From: Acheta domesticus
Lineage: Eukaryota > Arthropoda > Insecta > Orthoptera > Gryllidae
DNA: 64,000 nt
Reading direction: 5' to 3'
Assembly: GCA_031308135.1 (NCBI GenBank)
Contig: JAHLJT010000631.1
Coordinates: 147,442,580-147,506,579 of the forward strand
Part shown: positions 36,573 through 49,033 of the stretch, one piece after another
Layout: every line of letters begins with the position of its first letter
Numbering within the stretch: position 1 is the first letter of the stretch
Notes under the pieces: model-generated
What the model was told of the DNA's origin: nothing
The model's database searches: none
What the model saw: the letters and a program-made list of their open reading frames with translations, nothing else
Made by a program: the position numbers and the translations under genes

Positions 36573-39500
36573 ATATATTACAACTTTCGTGTTCTATTTA
36601 AAAAAAATCCATAGAAATTTAAAGAAGTTGGGTATCGAACGCGATGACACTCGCATGGTAAGCAAGCGCTTTACTAATGGAGCTACGTGTCTCCTTTGCG
36701 AATTTGGAGGTATTAGCCTTATATATCACAACATTTGTGTTCTATTTAGAAAAAATCCATAGAAATTTAAAAAAGTTGGGTATCGAACGCGATAACACTC
36801 GCATGCCAGGCAAGCGCTTTACTAATGAGACTATGCTTCCCCTTTGCGGACTTTGATGGTTTTAGACTTTTATATCACAACATTTGTGTTCTATTAAGAA
36901 AAATTAATAGAAATTTAAAGAAGTTGGGTATCGAAAGCGGTAACACTGGCATGCTAAGCAAGCGCTTTTCTAATGGAGCTACGTCTCCCCCTGGCGGCTT
37001 TTGTAGGTATTAGCCTTAAATATCACAACATTTGTGTTCTATTTAGAAAAATTCATTATAAATTAAAGAAGTTGGGTATCCAACGCGATAACACTGACAT
37101 GCTAAGCAAGCGCTGTACTAATAAGTCTACGCCTCCCCCTAGGGGCTTTTGTAGGTATTAGCCTTAAATATCACAACATTTGTGTTATTTTTAGAAAAAT
37201 TCACAGAAATTTAATGAAGTGGGGCATCGAACGCGACAACACTCGCATGCTAAGCAAGCGCTTTACTAATAGAGATCCGCCTCGCCTTTGCGGATTTTGA
37301 AGGTATTAGACTTATATATCCCAACATTCGTGTTCTATTTGGAAAAAATCATAGAAATTTAAAGAAGTTGGGTATCGAACGCGATAACATTCGCATTCAA
37401 AGCAAGCGCTTTACTACTGGAGCTACGTGTCTCCTTTGCGGATTTTGAAGGTATTAGCCTTGAATATCACAACATTTGTGTTCTATTAAGAAAAATTCAC
37501 AGAAATTTAAAGAAGTAGAGCATCGAACGCGATAACACTCGCATGCTAAGCAAGCGCTTTACTAATGGAGCTACGTGTCTCCTTTGCGGTTTTGGAGGGA
37601 TTAGCCTTATATATAACAATATTTGTGTTGTATTTAGAAAAATCCATAGTAATTTAAAGAAGTTGGGTATCGAACGCGATAACACTCGCCTGCTAAGCAA
37701 GTGCTTTACTAATGGAGCTACGTGTTTCCTTATCGAATTATGAAGGTATTCGCCTTATATATCACAACATTTGTGTTCTATTTAGAAAAGTTCATAGACA
37801 TTTAAAAAAGATGGGTATCGAACGCGATAACACTCGCATAACACTACGCCTCCTCTTGGCGGATTTTGAAGGTATCAGCCTTATATATCACAATATTTGT
37901 GATCTATTAAGAAAAATTCATAGAAATTTAAAAAAGATGGGTATCGAACGCGATAACACTCGCATGCGAAGCAAGCGCTATACTAATGGAGCCACGTGTC
38001 TTCTATGCGGATTTTGAAGTTATTAGCCTTATATATCACAACATTCGTGTTCTATTTAAAAAAATCCATAGAAATTTAAAGAAGTTGGGTATCAAACACG
38101 ATAACACTTCATTGCTAATGAAGCGCTTTTCAAATGGAGCTACGTCTCCCCTTCGCGGATTTTGAAGGTATTTGACTTATATATCAAAACCTTTGTGTTC
38201 TATATAGAAAAATTATTAGAAATTTAAAGAAGTTGGTTATCGAACGCGATAACACTCGCATGCTAAGCAAGCGCTTTACTAATAGTGCTACGCCTCCCCT
38301 TTGCGCATTTTGTAGGTATTAGCCTTATTTATCACAACATTTATGTTCTATTTAGAAAAATTCATAGAAATTTATAGAAGTAAGGTATCGCACGCGATAA
38401 CACTCGCATTCTAAGCAAGCGCTTTACTAATGGAGCTACGTCTCCCCTTCGCCGATTTTGAAGGTATTTGCCTTATGTATTACAACCTTTGTGTTCTATT
38501 TAGAAAAATTAATAGAAATTTAAAGAAGTTGGGTATCCAACGCGATAACTCTGGCATGCTAAGCAAGCGCTTTACTAATTGAGCTACGCCTCCCCTTTGC
38601 GGCTTTTGTAGGTATTTACCTTAAAAATCACAACATTTGTGTTCTATTTATAAAAATTTATAATAAATTAAAGAAGTTGGGTATCCAACGCGATAACACT
38701 GGCATGCTAAGCAAGCGCTTTACTAATGGAGCTGTGTTTCCCCTTTGCGAATTTTGAAGGTATTAGCCCTATATATTACAACATTTTTGTTCTATTAAGA
38801 AAATTTCACAGAAATTTAAAGAAGTGGAGCATCGAACGCGATAACATTTGCATGCTAAGTAAGCGCTTTACTAATGGAGCTACGTGTCTCCTTTGAGGAT
38901 TTCAAAGGTATTAGCCTTATTTATCACAACATTTGTGTTCTATTTAGAAAAATTCATAGAAATTTATAGAAGTTGGGTATCGAACGCGATAACACTGGCA
39001 TGCTAAGCAAGCGCTTTACTAATGGAGCTACGCCTCCCCTTTGCGGATTTTGTGGGTATTAGCCTTATATATCACAACTTTTGTGTTCTATTTGGAAATA
39101 TTCACAGAAGTTTAAGGAAGTGGAGCATCGAACGCTATAACACTTGCATGCAATGCAAGCGCATTACTAATGGAGCTACGTCTCCCCTTCGCGGATTTTG
39201 AAGGTATTTGCTTTATGTATCTCAACATTTGTGTTCTATTAAGAAAATTTCACTCAAATTTAAAGAAGTGGAGAATCGAACGCGATAACACTTGCATGCT
39301 AAGCAAGCGCTTTACTAATGGAGCTACGTCTCCCCTTCGCGGATTTTGAAGGTATTTGCCTTATGTATCACAACCTTTGTGTTCTATACAGAAAAATTAT
39401 TAGAAATTTAAAGAAGTTGGTTATCGAACGCGATAACACTCGCATGCTAAGCAAGTGCTTTACTAATGGAGCTACGCCTCCCCTTTGCGGATTTTGTGGG

Positions 39501-39960
39501 TATTAGCCTTATATATCACAACTTTGGTGTTCTATTTGGAAATATTCACAGAAGTTTAAGGAAGTGGAGCATCGAACGCGATAACACTTGCATGCTAAGC
39601 AAGCGCTTTACTAATGGAGCTACGCCTCCCCTTTGCGAACTTTAAAGGTATTAGCTTTATATATCAGAACATTTGTGTTCTATTTAGAAAAATTTATAGA
39701 AAATTTAAAGAAGCTGGGTATCGAACGCGATAACACCCGCATGCTAAGCTAGCGCTTTATTAATGGAGCTACGTATCCCTTCGCGGATTTTGAAAGTATT
39801 TGCCTGATGTATCACAACATTTGTGTTCTATTTAGAAAAATTCATAGAAATTTCTAGAAGTTGGGTATCGATCGCGATTACACTCGCATGCTAAGCATGC
39901 GTTTTACTAATGGGACTATGCTTCTCTTTGCGAACTTTGATGGTATTAGTCTTATATATA
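36573..39960 (-). repeat. 148-bp tRNA-Ala-derived satellite, block 2
   Basis: The array continues in the same orientation after the solo LTR. It includes the deleted unit CTCGCATAACACTACGCC at about 37844, also seen at about 33090 and 53934. From about 36942 the unit order is the first copy of the large duplicated block (compare 53041 onward, offset 16099). The segment 37900-38390 also matches 34470-34960 (offset 3431). It ends at the LINE endonuclease fragment. Confidence 0.92.
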
Positions 39961-40877
39961 CGACGATATATATGACGATGACGACGGCGACGGAGACGAC
40001 GAGGGTGGAGACGACGGCGGCGGAGGCGACGACATAGGCAGCGACTTTGAGGGACGCGCCCTTTCAAGAACACTTTCAGGTGAGGAAGGGGTTCCTTAGG
40101 TTGTTGCAGGTGAACTGTCGTAGTATAATCAATAAAGAAATAGAGTTTTGGAATCTAGTTGATGCCTGCGATCGCGACATAGTGATAGTCACTGAGTCGT
40201 GGCTAACTGAGGAAATTGTGTCCTCTGAAATTTTTCATTCCCATTACAAGATCCTTCGGAGGGATAGAATTAGCAGAGGGGGCGGAGTCTTTATTTGCGT
40301 CAAAGAGGACATTAATATTAGATTAGAGTGGGTCAGTAGAGAGTTTGAAATGATGGGAATAGAAATTATTACGTCAGGAACTGTTTTAGAAATTATTGCA
40401 TGCTATAGGCCTCCGAGCGATGGATATGACATTTTAGATAACATCATTCAGAGAACGGGAAACGAAAATGGCCATGCTATTGTTATTGGAGGCGACTTAA
40501 ATATTCCGAGCGTAAACTGGGAGGGAACCGTTAGCGAAGGGAAAGTCCAAAATTTAGGAAACGGGCTAGTCCTGGGAAGAGGGTTTTGTCCAGGTAGTTC
40601 GGACCGGGACGCGACAGGATGCGATTTTGGATGTCTACCTAATTAGGCCGAAAGAACTTTTCATACCTTGTGAAGTTGTTGAGGGTATTAGTGACCACAA
40701 AGCTGTTCTTCTTGACTTAGACGGAAATATTTCAAGGAAAGGCATTACAATAGGAACGAAAGTACGGCAATACAAGAAAGCAAATGTAAGCGGGCTTCAA
40801 GGCTTCTTTAGGGAACAATATGACCGCTTTCTAAGAACAGAGGGCGGTATGGAAGAAATATGGGACGTGTTTAAAGA
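39961..40877 (+). pseudogene. LINE endonuclease fragment in the satellite, copy 1 (frameshifted)
   Basis: A 917-bp piece of a non-LTR retrotransposon replaces about 8 bp of satellite linker (TTATATATA before it, TTTGTGTTC after it). It opens with a GAC/GGC-rich stretch to about 40037. The endonuclease frame follows from about 40047: LLQVNCRSI (catalytic N), TESWLTEE (catalytic E), RGGGVFI, CYRPPSDG and GGDLNIPSVNW (catalytic D and N). An extra C at 40571-40572, relative to copy 2, shifts the frame; the rest (DVYLIRPKEL, GISDHKAVLLDL) reads from 40627 to 40938. There is no RT, no 3' UTR and no poly(A). The family is a LINE with an APE endonuclease, different from the Jockey fragment at the left of the window. 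Confidence 0.8.
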
Positions 40878-42827
40878 TTTGTGTTCCTATATGAAAAATT
40901 CACAGAAATTTAAAGAAGTGGAGCATCGAACGCGATAAGACTCGCATGCTAAACAAGCACTTTACTAATGGAGCTACGCCCCTCCTTTGCTGCTTTTCAA
41001 CCTATTAGCCTTATATATCACAACATTTGTGTTCTATTTAGAAAAATTTATTGTACTTTAAAGAAGTGTGGTATCGAAGGCCATAACTCTCGCATAGTAA
41101 GCTAGCGCTTTACTAATGGAGCTACGCGTTCCCTTTGATGATTTTGAAGGTATTAGCCTTATATATCACAACATTTGTGTTCTATTTAGAAAAGTTCATA
41201 GAAATTTAAAAAAGATGGGTATCGAACGCGATAACACTCGCATGCTAAGCAAGAGCTGTACTAATGCAGCTACGTGTCTCCTTTGCGGATTCTGAAGGTA
41301 TTAGCCTTATATATCACAACATTCGTGTTCTATTTAAAAAAAACCATAGAAATTTAAAGAAGTTGGGTATCGAACACGATAACACTCGCATGCAAATCAA
41401 GCGCTTCACTAATGAAGCTACGTCTCTCCTTCGCGGAATTTGAAGGTATTTGCCTTATGAATCTCAACTTGTGTGTTCTATTTAGAAAAATTAATAGAAA
41501 TTTAATGAAGTTGGGTATCGAACGCGATAACACTCGCATGCTAAGCAAATGCTTTACTAATGAAGCTACGCCTTCCCTTGCGGTTTTTGTAGGTATTAGC
41601 CTTAAATATCAAAACATTTGTGTTTTATTTAAAAAAATTCATAGTAATTTAAAGAAGTTGGGTAACCAACGCGATAACACTCGCATGCTAAGCAAGCGCA
41701 TTACTAATGGAGCTACGTGTCTCATTTGCGGATTTGGAAGTATTAGCCTTATATATCACAATTGTGTTCTATTTAGAAAAATCCATAGAAACTCAAAGAA
41801 GTTGGGTATCGAACGCGATAACACTCGCATGGTAAGCAAGCGCTTTACAAATGGAGCTACGTGTCTCCTTTGCGAACATTGATGGTTTTAGCTTTATATA
41901 TCACAACATTTGTGTTCTATTAAGAAAAATTCACAGAAATTTAAAGAAGTAGAGCATCGAACGCGATAACATTTGCATGCTAAGCAAGCACTTTACTAAT
42001 GGAGCTACGCCTCCCCTTTGCGGTTTTTGTAGGTATTAGCCTTAAATATCAAAACATTTGTGTTTTATTTAGAAAAAATCATAGTAATTTAAAGAAGTTG
42101 GGTACATATTGCGGTAACACACGCATGCTAACCAAGCGCATTACTATTGGAGCTACGTGTCTCCTTTGCGGATTTGGAGGTATTAGCCTTATGTATCGCC
42201 ACATTTGTGTTCTATTAAGAGAAATACATAGAAATTAAAAGAAGTTAGGTATCGAACGCGATAACACTCGCATGCTAAGCAAGCGCTTTACTAATGGAGC
42301 TACGTGTCTCTTTTGCAGATTTGGAGGTATTAGCCTTATGTATCGCAACATTTGTGTTCTATTAAGAGAAATACATAGAAATTTAAAGAAGTTAAGTATC
42401 GAACGCGATAACACTCGCATGCTAAGCAAGCGCATTACTAATGGAGCCACGCCTCCCCTTTCCGGAATTTGTAAGTATTAGCCTTATATATCACAACATT
42501 TGTTTTCTCTTTAGAAAAATCCATAGAAATTTAAAGAAGTTGGGTATCGAACGCAATAACACCTGCATGCTAAACAAGCGCTTTACTAATAGAGCTACGC
42601 ATCCCTTCGCGGATTTTGAAGGTATTTGCCTTATGTATCATAACATTTGTGCTCTATTTATAAAAATCCATAGAAATTTAAAGAAGCTGGGTATCGAACG
42701 CGATAACACCCGCATGCTAAGCAAGCGCTTTACTAATGAAGCTACGTATCCCTTCGCGGATTTTGAAAGTATTTGCCTTATGTTTCACAACATTTGTGTT
42801 CTATTTAGAAAAATTCATAGAAATTTC

Positions 42828-45800
42828 TAGAAGTTGGGTATCGATCGCGATTACACTGGCATGCTAAGCAAGCGCTTTACTAATGGAGCTACGTCTCCCC
42901 TTGGCGGATTTTGTAGGTATCAGCCTTATATATCACAACATTTGTGTTCTATTTAGAAAAGTTCATAGAAATTTAAAAAAGATTGGTATCGAACGCGATA
43001 ACACTCGCATGCTAAGCAAGCGTTATACTAATGGAGCTACGTGTCTCCTTTGAGGATTTCGAAGTTATTAGCCTTATATATCACAACACTCATGTCCTAT
43101 TTAAAAAAATCCATAGAAATTTAAAGAAGTTGGGTATCGAACACGATAACATTCGCATGCTAATCAAGCGCTTTACTAATGGAGCTACGTCTATCCTTCG
43201 CGGATTTTGAAGGTAATAGACGTATATATCACAACATTTGTGTTCTATTTCGAAAAATTCATAGAAATTTATAGAAGTTGGGTATCGAACGCGATTACAC
43301 TCGCATAAATAGCAAGCGCTTTACTAATGGAGCTACGCGTTCCCTTTGCGGATTTTGAAGGTATTAGCCTTATATATCACAACATTTGTGTTCTATTTAG
43401 AAAAATCCATAGAAATTTAAAGATGTTTGGTATCGAACGCGATAACACTCGCATGCTAAACAAGCGCTTTACTAATGGAGCTACGTGTCTCCTTTGCGGC
43501 TTTTGAAGGTATTAGCCCTATATATCACAACATTTGTGATCTATTTAGAAAAATCCATAGAAATTTAAAGAAGTTGGGGATCGAACGCGATAACACCCGC
43601 ATCCTAAGCAAGCGCTTTACTAATGGAGCTACGTATCCGATCGCGGATTTTGAAAGTATTTGCCTTATGTATCACAACATTTGTGTTCTATTTAGTAAAA
43701 TTCAAAGAAATTTATAGAAGATGGGTACCGAACGCGATAAAACTCGCAATAAAAACAAGCGCTTTACTAATGGAGCTATGCTTCCACTTTGCGAACTTTG
43801 AAGGTATTACCCTTATATATCACAACATTTGTGTTCTATTAGGAAAATTCTCAGTATTTTAAAGAAGTAGAGCATCGAACGCGATAATACTCGCATGCTA
43901 AGGAAGCGCTTTACTAATGGAGCTACGCCTCGCCTTTGCAAATTTTGAACGTATTAGACTTATTTATCACAACATTTGTGTTCTATTCAGAAAAATCCAT
44001 AAAATTTTAAGAATTTGGGTATCGAACGCGATAACACTCGCATGCTAACCAAGCGCTTTACTAATGGAGCTACGCCTCCCCTTTGCGGTTTTTGTATATA
44101 TTAGCCTTAAATATCACAACATTTGTGTTTTATTTAAAAAAATTCATAGTAATTTAAAGAAGTTGGGTAACCAACGCGATAACACTCGCATGCTAAGCAA
44201 GCGCATTACTAATGGAGCTACGTGTCTCATTTGCGAATTTGGAGGTATTAGCCTTATATGTAACAACATTTGTGTTCTATTTAGAAAAATCCATAGAAAC
44301 TCAAAGAAGTTGGGTATCGAACGCGATAACACTCGCATGGTAAGCAAGCGCTTTACAAATGGAGCTACGTGCCTCCTTTGCGAATTTGGAGGTATTAGCC
44401 TTATATGTAACAACATTTGTGTTCTATTTAGAAAAAATCCATAGAAATTTAAAGAAGTTAGGTATCGAACGCGATAACACTCGCATGCTAAGCAAGCGCT
44501 TTACTATTGAGACTATGCTTCCCCTTTGCGAACATTGATGGTTTTAGCTTTATATATCACAACATTTGTGTTCTATTAAGAAAAATTCACAGAAATTTAA
44601 AGAAGTGGAGCATTGAACGCGATAACAATTGCATGCTAAGCAAGCACTTTACTAATGGAGCTACGCCTCCCCTTTGCGGTTTTTGTAGGTATTAGCCTTA
44701 AATATCACAACATTTGTGTTTTATTTAGAAAAATTCATAGTAATTTAAAGAAGTTGGATATATAATGCGATAACACACGCATGCTAACCAAGCGCATTAC
44801 TATTGGAGCTACGTGTCTCCTTTCCGGATTTGGAGGTATTAGCCTCATAAATACTACAACATTTGTGTTCTATTGAGAAAAATCCATAGGAATGTAAAGA
44901 AGTTGGGTATCGAACGCGATAACACTCGCATGGTAAGCAAGCGCTTTACTAATGGAGCTACGTGTCTCCTTTGCGGATTTGGAGGTTTTAGCCTTATGTA
45001 TCGCAACATTTGTGTTCTATTTAGAAAAATTCATAGAAATTTATAGAAGTTGGATAACGAAGGCGATATCACACGCATGCTAAGAATGCGCTTTGCGAAT
45101 GGAGCTGTGCTTCCCCTTTGCGAAATTTAAAGGTATTAGCCTTATATACGACAACATTTGTGTTCTTTTTAGAAAAATTCACAGAAATTTAATGACGTGG
45201 GGCATCGAACGCGACAACACTCGCAAGCTAAGCAAGCGCTTTACTAATGGAGCCACGCCTCGCCTTTGCGGATTTTGAAGGTATTAGACTTATATATCAC
45301 AACCTTTGTGTTCTATTTAGAAAAATTAATAGAAATTTAAAGAAGTTGGGTATCGAACGCGATAACACTCGCATGCTAAGCAAGCGCATTACTAATGGAG
45401 CTACGCCTCCCATTTGCGATTTTTGTAGGTATTAGCCTTAAATATCTTAACATTTGTGTTTTATTTAGAAAAATTCATTGTAATTTAAAAAAGTTGGGTA
45501 TCCAACGCGATAACACTCGCATGCTAAGCAGGCGCATTACTAATGGAACTACGTGTCTCCTTTGCGGATTTGGAGGTATTAGCCTTATATATTACAACAT
45601 TTGTGTTCTATTTAGAAAAATTCATATACATTTAAAGAAGTTGGATATCGAAAGCGATAACACTCGCATGCTCAGCAAGCTCTTTACTAATGGGGCTACG
45701 CTTCCCCTTTGCGAAATATGAATGTATTAGCCTTATATATCACAACATTTGTGTTCTATTAAGAAAAATTCACAGATATTTAAAGAAGTGGAGTTTCGAA

Positions 45801-45930
45801 CGCGATAACACTCGCATGCTAAACAAGCACTTTACTAATGGAGCTATGTCTCCCCTTCTCGGATATTGAAGGTATTTGCCTTATGTATCACAACCTTTGT
45901 GTTCTATTTAGAAAAATTCATAGAAATTTC
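42828..45930. repeat. 3.1-kb tandem duplication, first copy
   Basis: A block of 21 units (3103 bp) beginning TAGAAGTTGGGTATCGATCG is repeated immediately at 45931-49033. The junction at 45925-45940 joins a unit that in the other copies continues AATATTAGAAATTT to the unit that starts the block, as expected for unequal crossing-over. The matching region at 59219-62320 has a single copy. Confidence 0.8.
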
Positions 45931-48900
45931 TAGAAGTTGGGTATCGATCGCGATTACACTCGCATGCTAAGCAAGCGCTTTACTAATGGAGCTACGTCTC
46001 CCCTTGGCGGATTTTGTAGGTATCAGCCTTATATATCACAACATTTGTGTTCTATTTAGAAAAGTTCATAGAAATTTAAAAAAGATTGGTATCGAACGCG
46101 ATAACACTCGCATGCTAAGCAAGCGTTTTACTAATGGAGCTACGTGTCTCCTTTGAGGATTTCGAAGTTATTAGCCTTATATATCACAACACTCATGTCC
46201 TATTTAAAAAAATCCATAGAAATTTAAAGAAGTTGGGTATCGAACACGATAACACTCGCATGCTAATCAAGCGCTTTACTAATGGAGCTACGTCTATCCT
46301 TCGCGGATTTTGAAGGTAATAGACGTATATATCACAACATTTGTGTTCTATTTCGAAAAATTCATAGAAATTTATAGAAGTTGGGTATCGAACGCGATTA
46401 CACTCGCATAAATAGCAAGCGCTTTACTAATGGAGCTACGCGTTCCCTTTGCGGATTTTGAAGGTATTAGCCTTATATATCACAACATTTGTGTTCTATT
46501 TAGAAAAATCCATAGAAATTTAAAGATGTTTGGTATCGAACGCGATAACACTCGCATGCTAAACAAGCGCTTTACTAATGGAGCTACGTGTCTCCTTTGC
46601 GGCTTTTGAAGGTATTAGCCCTATATATCACAACATTTGTGATCTATTTAGAAAAATCCATAGAAATTTAAAGAAGTTGGGGATCGAACGCGATAACACC
46701 CGCATCCTAAGCAAGCGCTTTACTAATGGAGCTACGTATCCGATCGCGGATTTTGAAAGTATTTGCCTTATGTATCACAACATTTGTGTTCTATTTAGTA
46801 AAATTCAAAGAAATTTATAGAAGATGGGTACCGATCGCGATAAAACTCGCAATAAAAACAAGCGCTTTACTAATGGAGCTATGCTTCCACTTTGCGAACT
46901 TTGAAGGTATTACCCTTATATATCACAACATTTGTGTTCTATTAGGAAAATTCTCAGAATTTTAAAGAAGTAGAGCATCGAACGCGATAATACTCGCATG
47001 CTAAGGAAGCGCTTTACTAATGGAGCTACGCCTCGCCTTTGCAAATTTTGAACGTATTAGACTTATTTATCACAACATTTGTGTTCTATTCAGAAAAATC
47101 CATAAAAATTTTAAGAATTTGGGTATCGAACGCGATAACACTCGCATGCTAACCAAGCGCTTTACTAATGGAGCTACGCCTCCCCTTTCCGGTTTTTGTA
47201 TATATTAGCCTTAAATATCACAACATTTGTGTTTTATTTAAAAAAATTCATAGTAATTTAAAGAAGTTGGGTAACCAACGCGATAACACTCGCATGCTAA
47301 GCATGCGCATTACTAATGGAGCTACGTGTCTCATTTGCGAATTTGGAGGTATTAGCCTTATATGTAACAACATTTGTGTTCTATTTAGAAAAATCCATAG
47401 AAACTCAAAGAAGTTGGGTATCGAACGCGATAACACTCGCATGGTAAGCAAGCGCTTTACAAATGGAGCTACGTGCCTCCTTTGCGAATTTGGAGGTATT
47501 AGCCTTATATGTAACAACATTTGTGTTCTATTTAGAAAAATCCATAGAAATTTAAAGAAGTTAGGTATCGAACGCGATAACACTCGCATGCTAAGCAAGC
47601 GCTTTACTATTGAGACTATGCTTCCCCTTTGCGAACATTGATGGTTTTAGCTTTATATATCACAACATTTGTGTTCTATTAAGAAAAATTCACAGAAATT
47701 TAAAGAAGTGGAGCATTGAACGCGATAACAATTGCATGCTAAGCAAGCACTTTACTAATGGAGCTACGCCTCCCCTTTGCGGTTTTTGTAGGTATTAGCC
47801 TTAAATATCACAACATTTGTGTTTTATTTAGAAAAATTCATAGTAATTTAAAGAAGTTGGATATATAATGCGATAACACACGCATGCTAACCAAGCGCAT
47901 TACTATTGGAGCTACGTGTCTCCTTTCCGGATTTGGAGGTATTAGCCTCATAAATACTACAACATTTGTGTTCTATTGAGAAAAATCCATAGGAATGTAA
48001 AGAAGTTGGGTATCGAACGCGATAACACTCGCATGGTAAGCAAGCGCTTTACAAATGGAGCTACGTGTCTCCTTTGCGGATTTGGAGGTTTTAGCCTTAT
48101 GTATCGCAACATTTGTGTTCTATTTAGAAAAATTCATAGAAATTTATAGAAGTTGGATAACGAACGCGATATCACACGCATGCTAAGAATGCGCTTTGCG
48201 AATGGAGCTGTGCTTCCCCTTTGCGAAATTTAAAGGTATTAGCCTTATATACGACAACATTTGTGTTCTTTTTAGAAAAATTCACAGAAATTTAATGACG
48301 TGGGGCATCGAACGCGACAACACTCGCATGCTAAGCAAGCGCTTTACTAATGGAGCCACGCCTCGCCTTTGCGGATTTTGAAGGTATTAGACTTATATAT
48401 CAACACCTTTGTGTTCTATTTAGAAAAATTAATAGAAATTTAAAGAAGTTGGGTATCGAACGCGATAACACTCGCATGCTAAGCAAGCGCATTACTAATG
48501 GAGCTACGCCTCCCATTTGCGATTTTTGTAGGTATTAGCCTTAAATATCTTAACATTTGTGTTTTACTTAGAAAAATTCATTGTAATTTAAAAAAGTTGG
48601 GTATCCAACGCGATAACACTCGCATACTAAGCAGGCGCATTACTAATGGAACTACGTGTCTCCTTTGCGGATTTGGAGGTATTAGCCTTATATATTACAA
48701 CATTTGTGTTCTATTTAGAAAAATTCATATACATTTAAAGAAGTTGGATATCGAAAGCGATAACACTCGCATGCTCAGCAAGCTCTTTACTAATGGGGCT
48801 ACGCTTCCCCTTTGCGAAATATGAATGTATTAGCCTTATATATCACAACATTTGTGTTCTATTAAGAAAAATTCACAGATATTTAAAGAAGTGGAGATTC

Positions 48901-49033
48901 GAACGCGATAACACTCGCATGCTAAACAAGCACTTTACTAATGGAGCTATGTCTCCCCTTCTCGGATATTGAAGGTATTTGCCTTATGTATCACAACCTT
49001 TGTGTTCTATTTAGAAAAAATATTAGAAATTTA
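45931..49033. repeat. 3.1-kb tandem duplication, second copy
   Basis: Second copy of 42828-45930, with a constant offset of 3103-3104 bp. Differences are few: for example 42870 GGCATGC against CGCATGC, and a GATCGCGATAAAAC unit near 46833. Marker variants such as GCAATAAAAACAAGCGC recur at the same place in both copies and at about 60138. Confidence 0.8.

Noticed and set aside
39891..40073. Arginine-rich minus-strand frame (and its copy at 56285-56467)
   Set aside because: Antisense of the GAC/GGC-rich stretch at the start of the LINE fragment.
47248..47598. Minus-strand open frames in the array (for example 116 codons here, and at 60537-60887)
   Set aside because: Shadows of the same 147-bp units on the other strand, with the same short peptide repeated.
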